A stretch of DNA of 64,000 nt from Gigaspora margarita (Eukaryota; Glomeromycota; Glomeromycetes; Diversisporales; Gigasporaceae), in assembly GCA_009809945.1 (NCBI GenBank), contig WTPW01000071.1, forward strand, positions 427,508 through 491,507. The letters are read 5' to 3'. Positions 46,856 to 58,479 of the stretch are shown here, piece by piece. Numbering within the stretch: the first letter of the stretch is position 1; every line of letters starts with the position of its first letter. Under the pieces are notes generated by a model. The model was not told the origin of the DNA, did no database searches, and saw only the letters and a list, made by a program, of their open reading frames with translations. A program made the translations under genes and the position numbers.

Positions 46856-47943
46856 GTAAAAATCAAGATATTTTACAAAGTTATTAATATCAGAAATATC
46901 AAAAAGTTTATCGTTCAAGATGTCTTGAACATCAATGTCTTGAATGATGATGTCTTTTAATTTCATTGCTACTTCTTGGATTGATGGCCGATCATCTTGC
47001 ATACCCTGCCAACATTCTAAAAATTATATAAGAATTTAAAATCAAAGAAACAACAATATAAATTACAGATATATCATTATGCTACCATACTTTTATAAAT
47101 AGCAACATATTTATAATGTGTATCAAAAATTGGTTTCTCTCTTAATCCGTTATATATCCTTAATGGGAGGGTTGCATTGTCTTTATCATCTTTGAAAGGA
47201 GTTTTTTCACTTGATATTTCCCATAACATAACACCTACACTATAAATATCCGATTTCTTAGTTTTTTTATTATTTATTGAAAAATATTGAGGATCAATAT
47301 ATGGTATAACACCGAAAATTTCACTCGTAGTTCTAGACTCAGAAAATTCAGCAATACTCCTTGATATTCCAAAGTCAGCCAATTTTAAAGCTTGCTGATG
47401 AACAAGTATATTATTTGGGTGCTTCATGATGAAAATGAAATATATTCAACTTTTATTAGTATAATAATTATAGTACGCAAAGATTTCTCTGCTAATAAGT
47501 TTACAATTATTGATTATCTATGAAACTTATTAACAAAATATTATAAAACTTACAAGATCACCATGAATAATATTACAAGCATGCAGCCATTTAACGGCAT
47601 CTACAAGTTGATTTGCAAATAGAATTTTTAATTTCCATCTTATTTTAGTTGCATTGTTGTTTAAATAGTCCCGTAAAGTTCCACTATCTGCATATTCAAG
47701 AACAAGTACATTTTTTACAATGCTTGGATCCATTTGATCTATTTGATTTTGAGAATATAGTTAAACTTTTATGGTTTAAAGAACAGAAATTATTAAAAAT
47801 CTTCTTACCCTTGTATTTAGATACACCATAAAACTTAATAATGGTCTCGTAAAATCCTACAGAAATTATATGCTTTATCTGTAAATTGTGAATTTTAGTA
47901 TAAATATAAATATTTATCTAACAATCATACACATTATATTATA

Positions 47944-48117
47944 CAGTCAGACCTCCCTAAATGCAACCCCCCAAAATGCAACACCTCTCTAAATGCAACC
48001 TTAAATTCTGGCCCAAATAAATTTCTAACCTCTATAAATGCAATTTTTCTTATTGCTCTCTAAATGCAAGCCATCAAAAGTTTGGCCCAACGACTTGCAT
48101 TTAGGGAGGTCTGACTG
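47944..48117. mobile_element. Tc1/pogo-type MITE in kinase intron
   Basis: The ends CAGTCAGACCTCCCTAAATG are perfectly inverted and flanked by TA at 47942-47943 and 48118-48119. It is 174 bp long and sits in the intron between exons 48141-48759 and 47809-47878 of the kinase gene. TAAATGCAA words are repeated inside. Confidence 0.9.
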
Positions 48118-49244
48118 TATTATATTATATTATTGCTTACTTCATTCACAATCTCTTTATCAGTATACTTATTGTTATGAATTATTTTTAATACATATGA
48201 ATTCTCTGTATTTTTTAATATTGCTTTATAAACAAGGCTGAAAGCTCCAGACCAATCAGTTTAAATTCAATAAACTCATCAAACTTATATTCGGTAATAA
48301 ACCCTTCATTGATTTTATGCTCAATCTATTTTTCATGAGAAATATTTTTGTAATCAGTTAAGGAAGGTCGAATAGTCTTCAATTTTCTAAGAACATCTTC
48401 AATTTCTGGACGTACTTTAGGATCTTGATCCCAACAATTTCGATAAAGTTTAACATAATCACTTGGTGTATCTTCTATAGGAGCTTCCCTATTTCCACTT
48501 AATACATGATATATAATTGCTATTTGGTTTTCAAAGCCACAAAAGGGTGGTCTTCCAGAAGAAAGCTCCCAAAGAATAACTCCAAAACTATAAATATCAG
48601 ATTTATTGTCACATTTATATTAAAAATTTACAAAACATCGTGGTTCTAAATATCCGTACATTCCACAGTTTTAACTATTGTTACTTCATCTATATGTTTT
48701 GATAATCTGAAGTCTGCAATTAACATACTTCCATTATGAACTAAAATGTTTTTTGAATGCTATTTTTTTTAAAAACAAAATAAAAAAATAAATAAATTTA
48801 AGATAATAAAAGTTATTGTATATAAGAATTCTTACAAGATCTTGATGAAAGATTCTATTACTATGTAAAAATGATAGTCCTTCAGCAATTTCATTTGCAT
48901 ATCTTAATTTATCTGACCACTTTAAATCCGAAAAATTCTTCTTTAAATATTCATATAAATTTCTATTAACAGAAATTGTAAAATTAAGTTACACTGGTTA
49001 TTTAAGGAATCTGTTTAAATAGAGATGATTAGTATGGATTTACAGAAAGATAATGTTTCAAGAAGTGAATTAATAACTTTTTAACTACTTATTTACTTTT
49101 CGTAACTCTATCAAATTGGACGATATTTGGATGTTTATATTTGTCAATCTCAACAAGATTCAGAAGCTACATATTAGGAAAATTAGAAAGATGCAAAGTC
49201 ATATTCGAAAAAGTAATCATATTACCTCATTAATAAACAATATA

Positions 49245-49460
49245 ACAAGTTTTTCATTTGTCGTCTCATTGATAATTGCTCCATTGGTAATGGTTTCATT
49301 GGTAATTGTATTATTGATAATGGTTTCATTGGTAATAGCTTCATTGGTAATAATTTTATTAGTAATAGCTTCATTTATAATAATAGTTTCATTAGTAATA
49401 GCTTCATCGGCAATAGTTTTATTGGTAATGGCTTCATTGAGAATAGTTTTGGGAATAGTT
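49245..49460 (-). repeat. Minisatellite encoding (I)TNEAITNETI
   Basis: Tandem units of 15 to 24 bp on the minus strand encode TNEAITNETI variants, about 70 residues in all. They lie between VVLKSL and FINEV of kinase 1, i.e. in the loop between the ATP-binding Lys and helix C. The reading frame is kept. Confidence 0.8.
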
Positions 49461-49699
49461 TTATTACTAATAATTTTGGTGATTTCTGCAATAATTCCAG
49501 TGCTAATAATTTCTTCAGTATCAATATTTAAGCTCTTAAGAACAACAATAGAATTTCCCCATTTTGCTATGCGTACAGTCACAAACGGACTTTTATTAAT
49601 TATTTTAAAATTGCTAAATAACTTATAGTCATGTTGGTTTATAATTTGGCTTCTTTTATTAATAATCTTGTCAAATAATTCATTCACAGTGTTTGTCAT

Positions 49700-50616
49700 A
49701 ATTTACCAAATCAAACTTGATTAAAATATAATTTGGTTAATAAAGTATGAGTCCATTAAAATGAGACTTTATGAATATTCTGTTACTGTCAATATAGAAA
49801 GAATTTCCAATAGTTTGTACTACTGTTACTCTAATTTATTTGTAACTTAATGATCAATGTTTTACCTTGCTGTTCAGACTATAGTAACCCTATATTTTTT
49901 TACAAAAGGATAGACTCTAATGCAAAAAATTACTCTAAAAATTTTTTGCCACTTAGATTGGTTATTCAGAACTTCGAGGAAAAACTTTGTTAATACCAAA
50001 AAACTGTTCATAGGCAAAATGCTGAGTATTGAAGATTTCTTTTTGGTGTGTTTCTTTTTGTATTACACCTGATTCAAGGCTGGCAAAATTGTCATTGCTT
50101 AGAAATAATTATTCGCGTTTAGTGTTATGCTAAATTACTTTTATGAGAAATTTAGTTTCTTCTAATTAGCTTTTTTTGGGGTTGTCTAAAGTCGTGTCCT
50201 ATTACGTGCATATAACCAGCTGGAATACTTATTTTTGTCAGTGATGCAAACCCAAAAAAGGGTAATGGCTAAAACCAGGTACATCACGTGATCTGGCAAT
50301 AATCAGCGTCCTGACAGCTAGCCTCCGGAGCCAATTGTATTACGTGATAAAGCAAAATCACTTAAAAATCAAAATTCGAACATAAGCAACCCAATTAATT
50401 GCAACAAATTGCAATTTCTTAAACTCAATTATTGCGGTTTGCAAAAATGTGAAATTTGCTGGTCAAAAAAAAAAAAGAAATCTATAATTCTGATTTCTGA
50501 TTTTTCGCAATTAATTTAATTGATTTTATATTTTTCAGTAGGTCTGAAAAAATTTTATTTATTTTTTTTTTATTAAAAATTTTTGCTAACCATTAAATTC
50601 TCTTTTTTCTATTTCT
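49700..50616. other. No gene seen
   Basis: Upstream of the kinase gene; AT-rich with a slightly GC-richer part at 50170-50350. It may include the kinase promoter; no supported motif. Confidence 0.35.
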
Positions 50617-50841
50617 TTAAACAGAATTTAAACAAAATTTTAATTTTTGAATAAATTTAGCCTTTTCTTTTTCATCGCCATTTTCCTCTATACTCCAATA
50701 CTGATCATGGGTTCTTTCCATTAGCTCATTAACGGTAAGTTTTCTATTTGTTGCTGCTCTATCAGTTTTATCCTTTTCAAATAGTTCTAATCTTATTAAC
50801 TCGTAACATTTAAAAATTTCAGAACCAGTTTCATCAAACAT
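50617..50841 (-). CDS. Hypothetical small protein or 3' exon
   Basis: From ATG at 50841 the frame gives 74 residues, charged and helical (MFDETGSEIFKCYELIRLEL, ending KFIQKLKFCLNSV). The composition is protein-like in contrast to neighbouring low-complexity frames. No family was recognised. It could be a terminal exon, because a stop lies directly upstream in frame. Confidence 0.3.
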   Translation of the reverse strand: MFDETGSEIFKCYELIRLELFEKDKTDRAATNRKLTVNELMERTHDQYWSIEENGDEKEKAKFIQKLKFCLNSV

Positions 50842-51102
50842 TTGTGAAAATTTTTTCAAGCATTAGCTGTTAGCAATTTCCTGGGACTATACATTTGCTC
50901 GTGGAAGATATGTTTGCAAGGAAGCATATATTTTTTAAAAAAAAAGCAGTGACATTCAAGTAACATTAACCTGGACAATGCTTTCCTTTTCTATTCTACT
51001 ATCAATAGCAAAAAACTTCACCAACGATTAATTTTTGGATCAGAAATGGGAATTTATGAATCTCCTGAATTATATCATTGTCGATACTGGAGCAGAAATT
51101 TT

Positions 51103-51300
51103 TTAACATGAAATTGAATGAAAAAAAAAATCAGAATTTGAACACATTTTCAAATCAAGTGCAATAATGTTATTACATGCACTGATTAAACCATAATGAG
51201 GGAAGTTGTTCTCTTTAACTTGCTGTAATATGATTCCAAAGCGTTTGTCGATGTTACTTGCAAAAGTAACTGAGAATGCTAGCAGGCCCACAATGATCAT
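51103..51300 (-). CDS. Hypothetical short secreted-like ORF
   Basis: 65 codons starting MIIVGLLAFSVTFASNIDKR, a plausible signal peptide, followed by a mixed region. No paralog, no recognised family and no sign of introns. It may be chance. Confidence 0.2.
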   Translation of the reverse strand: MIIVGLLAFSVTFASNIDKRFGIILQQVKENNFPHYGLISACNNIIALDLKMCSNSDFFFHSISC

Positions 51301-51454
51301 TGGTGTGTATTTTTCAAATAGTACCTTGAAATATATCTTTTAATAGGATGAAGAACACTTTTATTAATTGATTTTTGGACGAGCATCTCATAATAATCTT
51401 TGTTTGCTTGTGTATAGCTTGGATTATAGTTATAAATTTAAATAATTTATTATA

Positions 51455-51540
51455 GGTGTTATTTTATAGCAACCTTTGTCATAGTGACCCTGTGATCAAC
51501 CAATCAAAATCAGTTGCATGATTACATAATGACTAATACT
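51455..51540. repeat. Dispersed repeat shared with 57239-57325
   Basis: Both contain TAGGTGTTA, then GCAAC...GTCATAGTGACCCTGTGAT-like and CCAATCAAAATYRGTT words. They are two diverged copies of an unknown element end. Confidence 0.5.
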
Positions 51541-51568
51541 AATTAGTTATCATATGATTTACATTACA

Positions 51569-53444
51569 GTTGTTAGGCAAAACCTAGAGGTTTCATCATT
51601 GGCAAAAGGTGAAACCTAGTTTCGTAGTTTTGACTTTCACCAAAAAAATTTTAAAAGATGAAATGGCAAAACTGGCATAAGGTGGTAAAATTGTGAAAGG
51701 TAACGAAACTGGTGAAAAGTGGTGAAACTAGTGAAAGGTTGCAAACTATCAAAAGGTAATGAACTAAAGAAAGGTAATGAAGTGGCAAAAGGCAGTAAAA
51801 CTACTATAAAGTGCTATGTAGTAGATTCTTCTATGAGATCTACACTATAAGAGGTTGAAGATGGGCAAAATAATTTACTAATTACGTAAGTAAAAGTCAG
51901 ATTATTCCTTAGTATGTTATTAGTTGTGAATATATATTTTAGTAAATTGTCACATATCATGATTCAATATAGCAAATTACCTTGCTCATCTCTAATGCGA
52001 GAAATTCAAAAAAAGAAATCTAATTTAGTAAATAAATTAGTGCATGAAAAAAAGGTTAGGGTTAGAGCTTTAAGGTTAGAGACTATAGGGTTAAATTGTG
52101 CTTACTATTTTGTTATTTTTAATTAATGCACCAAGATTGATTTAAATATTAGTTTTTGTATATTTTTGCTTTTTTCTTCTTTTATATGTGTTTGGATTCT
52201 TTGTCAGGCTGATCTGGCATAGTCAAAAGTTCTACTTTCTGATTAGCTATTTCCCTTCAGGAGTTTATATTACCTTGTGCAAATAGGTGAATTTGGGCAC
52301 AATCATATTAAAGTTCAATGAATAGTATCCCTATCTTCTTGGAAAATACCTAGTACAGTTATTCTTTACACTGTTCGTTTTACAAACTGCCTGAACATAC
52401 TAACTAACATTGTCAAAAATATCTAATTTTAGGGGTTAATTTGATTAGTGTGCCTAAATTAGTAACTTTAAGCAAATGACAACATCAAGCGAAAATCAAA
52501 TATTAACTTCAAGTATGATATATATAAATTAAATAATAAATATTCATAAAAATTACTATCATATAGTCATGAAATAATGATTTGCACATTATTTTGTGAC
52601 TATACTGTATCTAATAATCTATTTATATATAACACTATTAAAGCTTCTATAATTTAAATCCAATGCTAATAATTTGTTTGCTATACAATTAGTTTCTTTA
52701 CAACATATATTAATTCTACTTTTTATTTTTAATAATCTGAATTTTACTATATCTGACCTATTAAAAGTTAATAATATAATAATTATTTCTCCAACAATTA
52801 AAGTCACTCTAAGATTTAGATTAATAATATTATTATTAATAAGCTACTTACTATGTATAATATTTAAAGTTTTAACAACAAAATGGTAAAAAAATCTTAA
52901 CAACTTAACAATAAATATTGTTTAAATAATTGAATAAAAAAATCTTGAAACTTTTTATATAAGAGCATGCAGTGCTCAATAGCCATACACAAATAAATTC
53001 ACTTACCAAATTTGGCTTATATTGTTTCTTATAAAGCAACATGTGAGCTTAATAATTACATGCAAATATTTTTATTCATCAACATAGCTTAGATATGTAT
53101 GCATATTCTTTAAATAAGTCATATACTATTTTTAATAGCTATATTTTAATTACGTGGCCTCTTTGCAACATGCTTTGCTTAATTCTCCAACATGGCTTAG
53201 GTACATTTTTTTATATGAGCCATATAATGTGTACATACAAATATTTTCATTCGCTAACATGGTTTAGCACTTTCTCTTAGAGAATTTAAACCTAGAAAAG
53301 AGCTTTGACCTTCACCAGAGGTTTAACCAGGGTTTTGCCTTTTACTAGGAGTTTTACCTTTTACCAGAATTTTGCTACTTTTGTCTTTTGCTAGGTTTAG
53401 GCTTTGACTTTTGCAATTTGCACAAAACAGTTTCGCCTAACAAC
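51569..53444. mobile_element. 1.9-kb inverted-repeat element
   Basis: It starts GTTGTTAGGCAAAACC and ends AGTTTCGCCTAACAAC. Beside each end are tandem motifs around GTGAAAGGT (left) and ACCTTTTACCAG (right) in opposite orientation, distantly like the TTTCGTCACC repeats at 32430. The interior is AT-rich with no supported ORF. The target duplication is unclear. Confidence 0.55.
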
Positions 53445-53974
53445 TTTAATTCACATGATCAATTTTAATTGGTACCCATATATATTTGAATTTTATTAAT
53501 TTAAAAAAAAATAAAATAAACAAAATTATAATACATAGATAGAATCTAACTAATTTAAGGGTAGGGTATCTCATTAATATGTTCACATATAATTTAATAA
53601 TACAGATCCTTTGTAGCTTATAGTTTTAAGCATGTGACAAAGCTAAATTTACAACTAGCATATATTTCTTAGAAAAAAAACTTTATATTATTTGTTAGAA
53701 AGCTAACATACTTTTAAAGGTATTTTATTTTATATTAAATACTTTATATAGTAAGTTGTATATATACTAAGTTTAGTGAAAAAGTTGTTCATTGGCACTG
53801 TCTTTTGCCCACTATTGTTGCTTGCTTAATGCTGTGTCTACCTTGTTTTAAAATTATATTGTAGATGATCAGATGCACTATTAATAATTAACTTTTATTA
53901 TAATTATATGCTATAGTAAGTAAGAAAAATTAAAAGTTGCCTATGAGCTATTTTAAATAAAGTAGATATATATA

Positions 53975-54212
53975 AGGGAACATCAATAGAAAAGGAACAA
54001 ATCATTTTTAGTAATTTTTTTAAAAATTAAATTAAAATATCTTGACAATTACCAAATCAAATTTTATAAAAAATTTTTTAATTTTATAACCATAAAAAAT
54101 TAAAATAAAAAAATTTTGATTAAATTTGGTTAAGTAGTTGTTAAGTTACTTTAACTTAAAGTTGAAAAAACTTTTACTTAAAAAAAATTTGTTTCTTTTC
54201 TATTGACGCCCC
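53975..54212. mobile_element. Single-hairpin MITE related to the tandem-hairpin family
   Basis: The ends GGGAACATCAATAGAAAAGG and the inverse of TTTCTTTTCTATTGACGCCCC enclose one hairpin. Its arms (ATCTTGACAATTACCAAAT, inverse TTTGGTTAAGTAGTTGTTAA) are diverged versions of the hairpin unit of 6187-7261. Confidence 0.65.
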
Positions 54213-54859
54213 ATATATTTGTTTTTTTTTCTTCCTTTTTGACAGGCTCACTAGTACTTAATTAAATTTTTGTATAATAGAGAATTGAATACAAAGTTCA
54301 ATTACTTAACTAATTTCTAATTTAATTTTTAAGTCTGACTCTACCTGGCTATCTCAAGAGTGCCCAACGGTGCTTGTCACACTAATTTTCTATAAGAAAA
54401 ATTAGACACATTTTAGCTAATTCTGTCAAACAGGATTCTCTTTAAATCTCTCTCATCTAGATTAATGTCTGGTATATGTATAATATACCTAAACCAAACA
54501 AAAAAAAAAGAAAAATAATAAAAGAAATAAAAGGGTAGAAAAAAGGAGAGAAAACAACAAAACCTATATGAATACCAAAGAAAAGAAAAAGAAAAAAAAT
54601 GATACAAGATAAAAAAAACAAAGAAAATTCTGTAATAATAAGATAAGCTAAAAAAAAAACAAGTAAAAGAAAACTAAGTCTAAACCTAAATCTAAACTTA
54701 AAAATTATTTAATGCTTCATGAAATAAAATTTATCAAAGCACTAAATATATAAAAAAAAAAGCACCTTCTAGAACCTTCTGAAGAGAAATTTCATTACAA
54801 AGTTTTTTTTCCAAACTACCTCATGTGTTATTCATTGTTTATTTTGCAGAACTTAAAAC
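54213..54859. other. No gene seen
   Basis: Low-complexity AT-rich and A-rich sequence; open frames here are compositional. Confidence 0.4.
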
Positions 54860-55160
54860 CCACTCATGAATTGATTCCAATTAGGTAAGCACCTTTCCAA
54901 TTTGGATAGAGTAAATAATGCTAATCTTTTGGAGAGGTAAGCTAGATTTTCCACTTTTTGGTAAAATTTTGAAAAAAACCAATAGAAATATCAAGAGACC
55001 AAAACTTGTAAAGAGAGTAAGTTTTATGCTTTGTAGAATAATATAAATAACCAAAAGTTTGATTCTGCCTAAACTTTCACAAATTTTGACAAAAAACTTC
55101 AGGGTGTTAGCCCTACAACATCTTCTATAGCAACAAAGTCTTCTACCCACTGAGCCAAAC
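54860..55160 (-). repeat. Possible LINE fragment, repeat of 62760-63060
   Basis: It shares AGGTAMCTTTCC..TT.GG and CTTTTGGAGRGGTAAGCYAGA with the second locus. Minus-strand translations keep LPLQKIS versus LLLQKIC patterns. A diverged retroelement piece is likely; the domain is not certain. Confidence 0.35.
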
Positions 55161-55456
55161 CTACAAGAAGAGTTCTTTTCAGCTCTATTTCAGTTCTACT
55201 CAATATGATCTGAAATCCTATATCCAAGTTGCTTCTAGATAAAGTCTTTGTTGTGTAAAAATATACTAACTACAAAGTTTCATAGTTTGGTGTCTTGTAA
55301 AAATTTTGGTCCAGATGATTGTAGAAAGAGTTAGCCCCTATATATTATAAAATTTAATATTAAGTTTTAATATTTATTTAAATAAATCAAAATTAATATT
55401 GGTTGCATATTAATATTATAATAAAAATTATATGTAAAACTACCTCCTCAGTATTT

Positions 55457-55742
55457 TAGAACCTGGATATCTCTTATATAGGTCATAACTGGATTTTGGC
55501 CAATTTTGGTCCAATTTGTTAAAAATAACAAAATATCTTTTTTAAAATAACTTTTGATCTAGTAATCAGAAATAAATGAACTTTTTTTTGTTAAATGTGC
55601 CTTACTAAAGGCTTTATTTTTAAAAAAAGTTTATTCAAATTGGACTTCTATATGCTAAGATAATTGCCAAAATCTGTTTTTGTTTCTATAAATTTTAGGG
55701 GTTTGCTTAAAAAATTAAATATGATTTCTGTTCGGGGTCCTG
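55457..55742. mobile_element. Second copy of the 25302-25593 MITE
   Basis: ATATAGGTCATAACTGGATTT, AAAGTTTATTCAAATTGGAC and the closing GGGGTCCTGG match the 25302 element throughout. A short direct repeat GTATTTT lies at the borders. Confidence 0.65.
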
Positions 55743-56679
55743 GTATTTTTTCTTAGTGTTTTAACTTTCATTTTTTATATTTTTGCTTTTTACTTTGTCG
55801 AATCAATCAAAATTTATAATTTTATAAAAATTAATTAATAAAATCGAATTACACAGGATACTTTACTCTAGTATTGTCACAAGACAGCTTTGGACAATGA
55901 TTTGAACAATTTTGAACAATTAAATAAAGTAAAATTACTTAAAATTTTATTAAGATAACCTATCTAATTTTAACTGTAATGTGTTAGCATCTAAAAAAAA
56001 TATATAGTTATATATTTATTAGATAGGTTTATTTATTATTAAAGCAAGAACAAGCTTTGGACAAACTTGGACATTTTGACAATTTTGGATGTAGACAAGC
56101 CAAAAAGGCTATAGACAGCCAAAATGTACAATACTACCCTACTCTTAAGCAAAATCTATATAAACAAAAAACTCTCACAGTACCTGCTTATTAATTTCTT
56201 AAAGTTCAGCTTTGCAACTATACTTTTTCTAGAATTTTAACACTTTAGTTTCCTATAAGGTCTAAATAATCAAGAAAAATTAATACTGTTCAATTCCCAT
56301 TTAGCATTAACCTTTTCAATTACAACAATTGCTCCAATTATGATGACTCTAATTACAATAACTCCAACTATAATGACTTCAATAATGACAACTCCAATGA
56401 TATTAGCTAATCATTATAATGAAATATATCTAAAAAAAAAGATATTAGTAACAAATATAAAACTAAAAAAAAACAACTTATTTTAAAAGTACTAAGTTAG
56501 TTCTATTTTATATAGAATTGCTAATTTTAAACAAAACCTGAATTATAAAGTAAAAAAAAGTTAGTTAAAAACAATTAAAACAAAAAAAACCAAAAACAAT
56601 TAAAAAAATAAAACATTAAAAAAAAACAAAACCAATTAAAAAAACTCTAAAAACAATTAAAAAAGAGCATTGCTAATCT

Positions 56680-56965
56680 TAACAGGCTGTGAAATTCACA
56701 GCCCTGTATCTGCCAATCAAAATTGCAAAATTAGCATGATTTGCAAATTTTATTTATATAACAAAAACAAAGTTTTTTTATAAAAAATCAAAAAATTGCT
56801 TATAATGCAAAATCTAGCTTATGAAACTACTTTTTTTTTATGTGAAATAATTATTTGCTAAATTTTACTATAAAGTTAGCTATATTATAATCCTAACTCT
56901 AACCCTAACTCTAACTTAAATAAAAAACTTTTTTGAAATGAGAAAGTGAATTTCACAGCATGTAA
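56680..56965. repeat. Paired GTGAAATTCAC palindromes
   Basis: AGGCTGTGAAATTCACAGCCC at 56682 is a perfect short palindrome. GTGAATTTCACAGCATG near 56947 is a related one. The pair encloses about 260 bp, as with the ends at 22801 and 23388. Confidence 0.35.
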
Positions 56966-56975
56966 ATCGAAGTAA

Positions 56976-56986
<11 letters not shown>

Positions 56987-57018
<32 letters not shown>
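56987..57018. repeat. A32 homopolymer
   Basis: Thirty-two consecutive A's preceded by a T run. It may be the tail of a retroposon or an assembly-sensitive stretch. Confidence 0.9.
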
Positions 57019-57021
<3 letters not shown>

Positions 57022-57238
57022 ATACTAAAAACATTCAATCATTTTTTTTACCAAAACTGCTCTTAAATTATTTAATTATTGCTATATGCTTTTAAATAAT
57101 TTTCTATAGAAAAAAAATTGAAAAAAACAAAAAAAAAAGACTAATAATAAAAAACAAATAAAATTAAAAAACAAAACCCTCTCAAAAAAAAAAAGAATGA
57201 AAAATGAAAAACTATAAAAATCTAAATATAAATATATA

Positions 57239-57325
57239 TATAGGTGTTAGTTTATGGCAAACTGTTGCCATAACAATCCTGTGATTGGCCAATCAAAATT
57301 GGTTACATGAGTCATGTAACAACCA
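57239..57325. repeat. Dispersed repeat shared with 51455-51540
   Basis: TAGGTGTTAGTTTATGGCAA and CCTGTGATTGGCCAATCAAA match the earlier copy with scattered differences. Confidence 0.5.
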
Positions 57326-57407
57326 ATTGTAAAGAGCAATTCAGTGAACACATGACTTATAGAACTAATTTTGATCAATCAATCAACCAAAAAATATTAT
57401 ATAATAA

Positions 57408-57558
57408 GAGCCGTGTCATTAATTACCTGATTATTTTTTATCAGAGGCCTACTCCCCTTCCTCTTCTTTAATATATATATAGTCAGGTTCTTATATGTAA
57501 TTTCAACTTTTTTTACCTCCTCCCTCCCTAAAAAATCACCTGATTTTTGTCACTCCCC
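57408..57558. mobile_element. Harbinger-like MITE, 151 bp (copy 2)
   Basis: Flanked by TAA at 57405-57407 and 57559-57561. Nearly identical to 17311-17461 along its whole length. Confidence 0.85.
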
Positions 57559-57793
57559 TAATGTGACAAATTAAAAAAAATAGTGAATCTATTTATTACA
57601 ACCAGATACAACCTTAAATTTTTTTATTTTTTTAAAAAAAACAATATTCATCATTATACAAATATTATATCTGGTGCCAATTTTGCACTTTATTTATATA
57701 AAAAAAATTCTAATCTAAAAAAATACTTTGCTTAGCACTATATACCCATAACAAAGCCTCTAACTCAACTGATTCTCTCAAAAACAAACCAAA

Positions 57794-57934
57794 ATGCCAG
57801 AATCACTCATTTCCTTTGATAACAAATTTCAAAATGACTTCAAAAATAATGACTTTAAAAATGTTAACTCCAAGAATAATAATTTTAAAAATAATAACTT
57901 CAAAAATGATAACTCCAAGAAAAAAAGTATCTAA
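57794..57934 (+). CDS. Short Asn/Lys/Phe repeat ORF
   Basis: ATG at 57794 gives 46 residues, MPESLISFDNKFQNDF followed by KNNDFKN-type repeats ending DNSKKKSI. The repeat continues out of frame downstream as the first unit of the 57794-59110 array. Expression is unproven; the encoded repeat may be incidental. Confidence 0.25.
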   Translation: MPESLISFDNKFQNDFKNNDFKNVNSKNNNFKNNNFKNDNSKKKSI

Positions 57935-58184
57935 AAAAAGAAAAAAGTTAGTACCTATAACAAAAAAAACAAACTAGTAAAAAAAAAACACTTAACTGAT
58001 AAAGATCTCAACTTCTACTACTATAACAACTCCAAAAACAATGACTTTAAAAACAATGACTTTAAAAACAATGACTTCAAAAATAATGACTTCAAAAACA
58101 ACAACTTTACAAAAAGAAGTATTAAAAAAAGAGAAAAATTAGTATATATACAAAAAAAACAAACTAGTAAAAAAAATATACTTA

Positions 58185-58336
58185 GGAAATTGACAAAAAT
58201 CAGATGATTTTTTAGTATGAGAGGGGATAAAAAATGTTGAAATTATATATAGGAACCTGACCAAATCTATATTAAAAAGGAGGGAAGAGGAACAGGTCTC
58301 TAATAAAAAATAATCAGATAATTAATAACACAGCCC
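58185..58336. mobile_element. Harbinger-like MITE (copy 3, inverted)
   Basis: Flanked by TTA at 58182-58184 and 58337-58339. It is in reverse orientation relative to copies 1 and 2 and inserted into the Asn/Lys array. Confidence 0.82.
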
Positions 58337-58479
58337 TTAAATCAACAAAGATCTCAACTTTTACTATAATAATTTCAAAAATGGCAACTCAAAGAATAAC
58401 TTCAAGAACAATGATTCTAAGAAAAGAAGCATCTAAAAATAAAGAGAAGTTAATACCTGTAACAAAAAAACAAACTATG

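Larger units (their letters stand above)
45928..49699 (-). pseudogene. Tandem kinase + Sel1-repeat gene, disrupted
   Basis: Exons run 49226-49699, 49097-49166, 48836-48962, 48141-48759, 47809-47878, 47554-47738, 47091-47421 and 45928-47016, with GT-AG introns. Kinase 1 has VVLKSL, FINEV, HPNIVQF, HQDL in place of HRDL, and DFR in place of DFG; its glycine loop is not recognisable, so it resembles a pseudokinase. Kinase 2 has IG.GAF, VLKII, IIKFYGVSKY, HGDLHPNN, ADFGISR, KSDIYSVGVMLWEI and DDRPSI, and looks catalytic. An Asn/Glu-rich repeat tract and Sel1 repeats (LAMNTLGICYSKGYGT, ASQYELGNCYEYGNGT) follow. A TAG at 48326 (Trp expected), frameshifts in the kinase 2 loop and repeat tract, and a TGA at 46360 (Trp expected) break it. 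It could also be two fused neighbours. Confidence 0.7.

Noticed and set aside
49116..49628. 170-codon plus-strand frame rich in Ile, Val, Ser and Leu
   Set aside because: It is the antisense shadow of the kinase N-lobe minisatellite; the minus strand has kinase motifs and a splice donor.
54413..54607. 64-codon Phe/Ser/Tyr frame on the minus strand
   Set aside because: Antisense of an A-rich low-complexity stretch.
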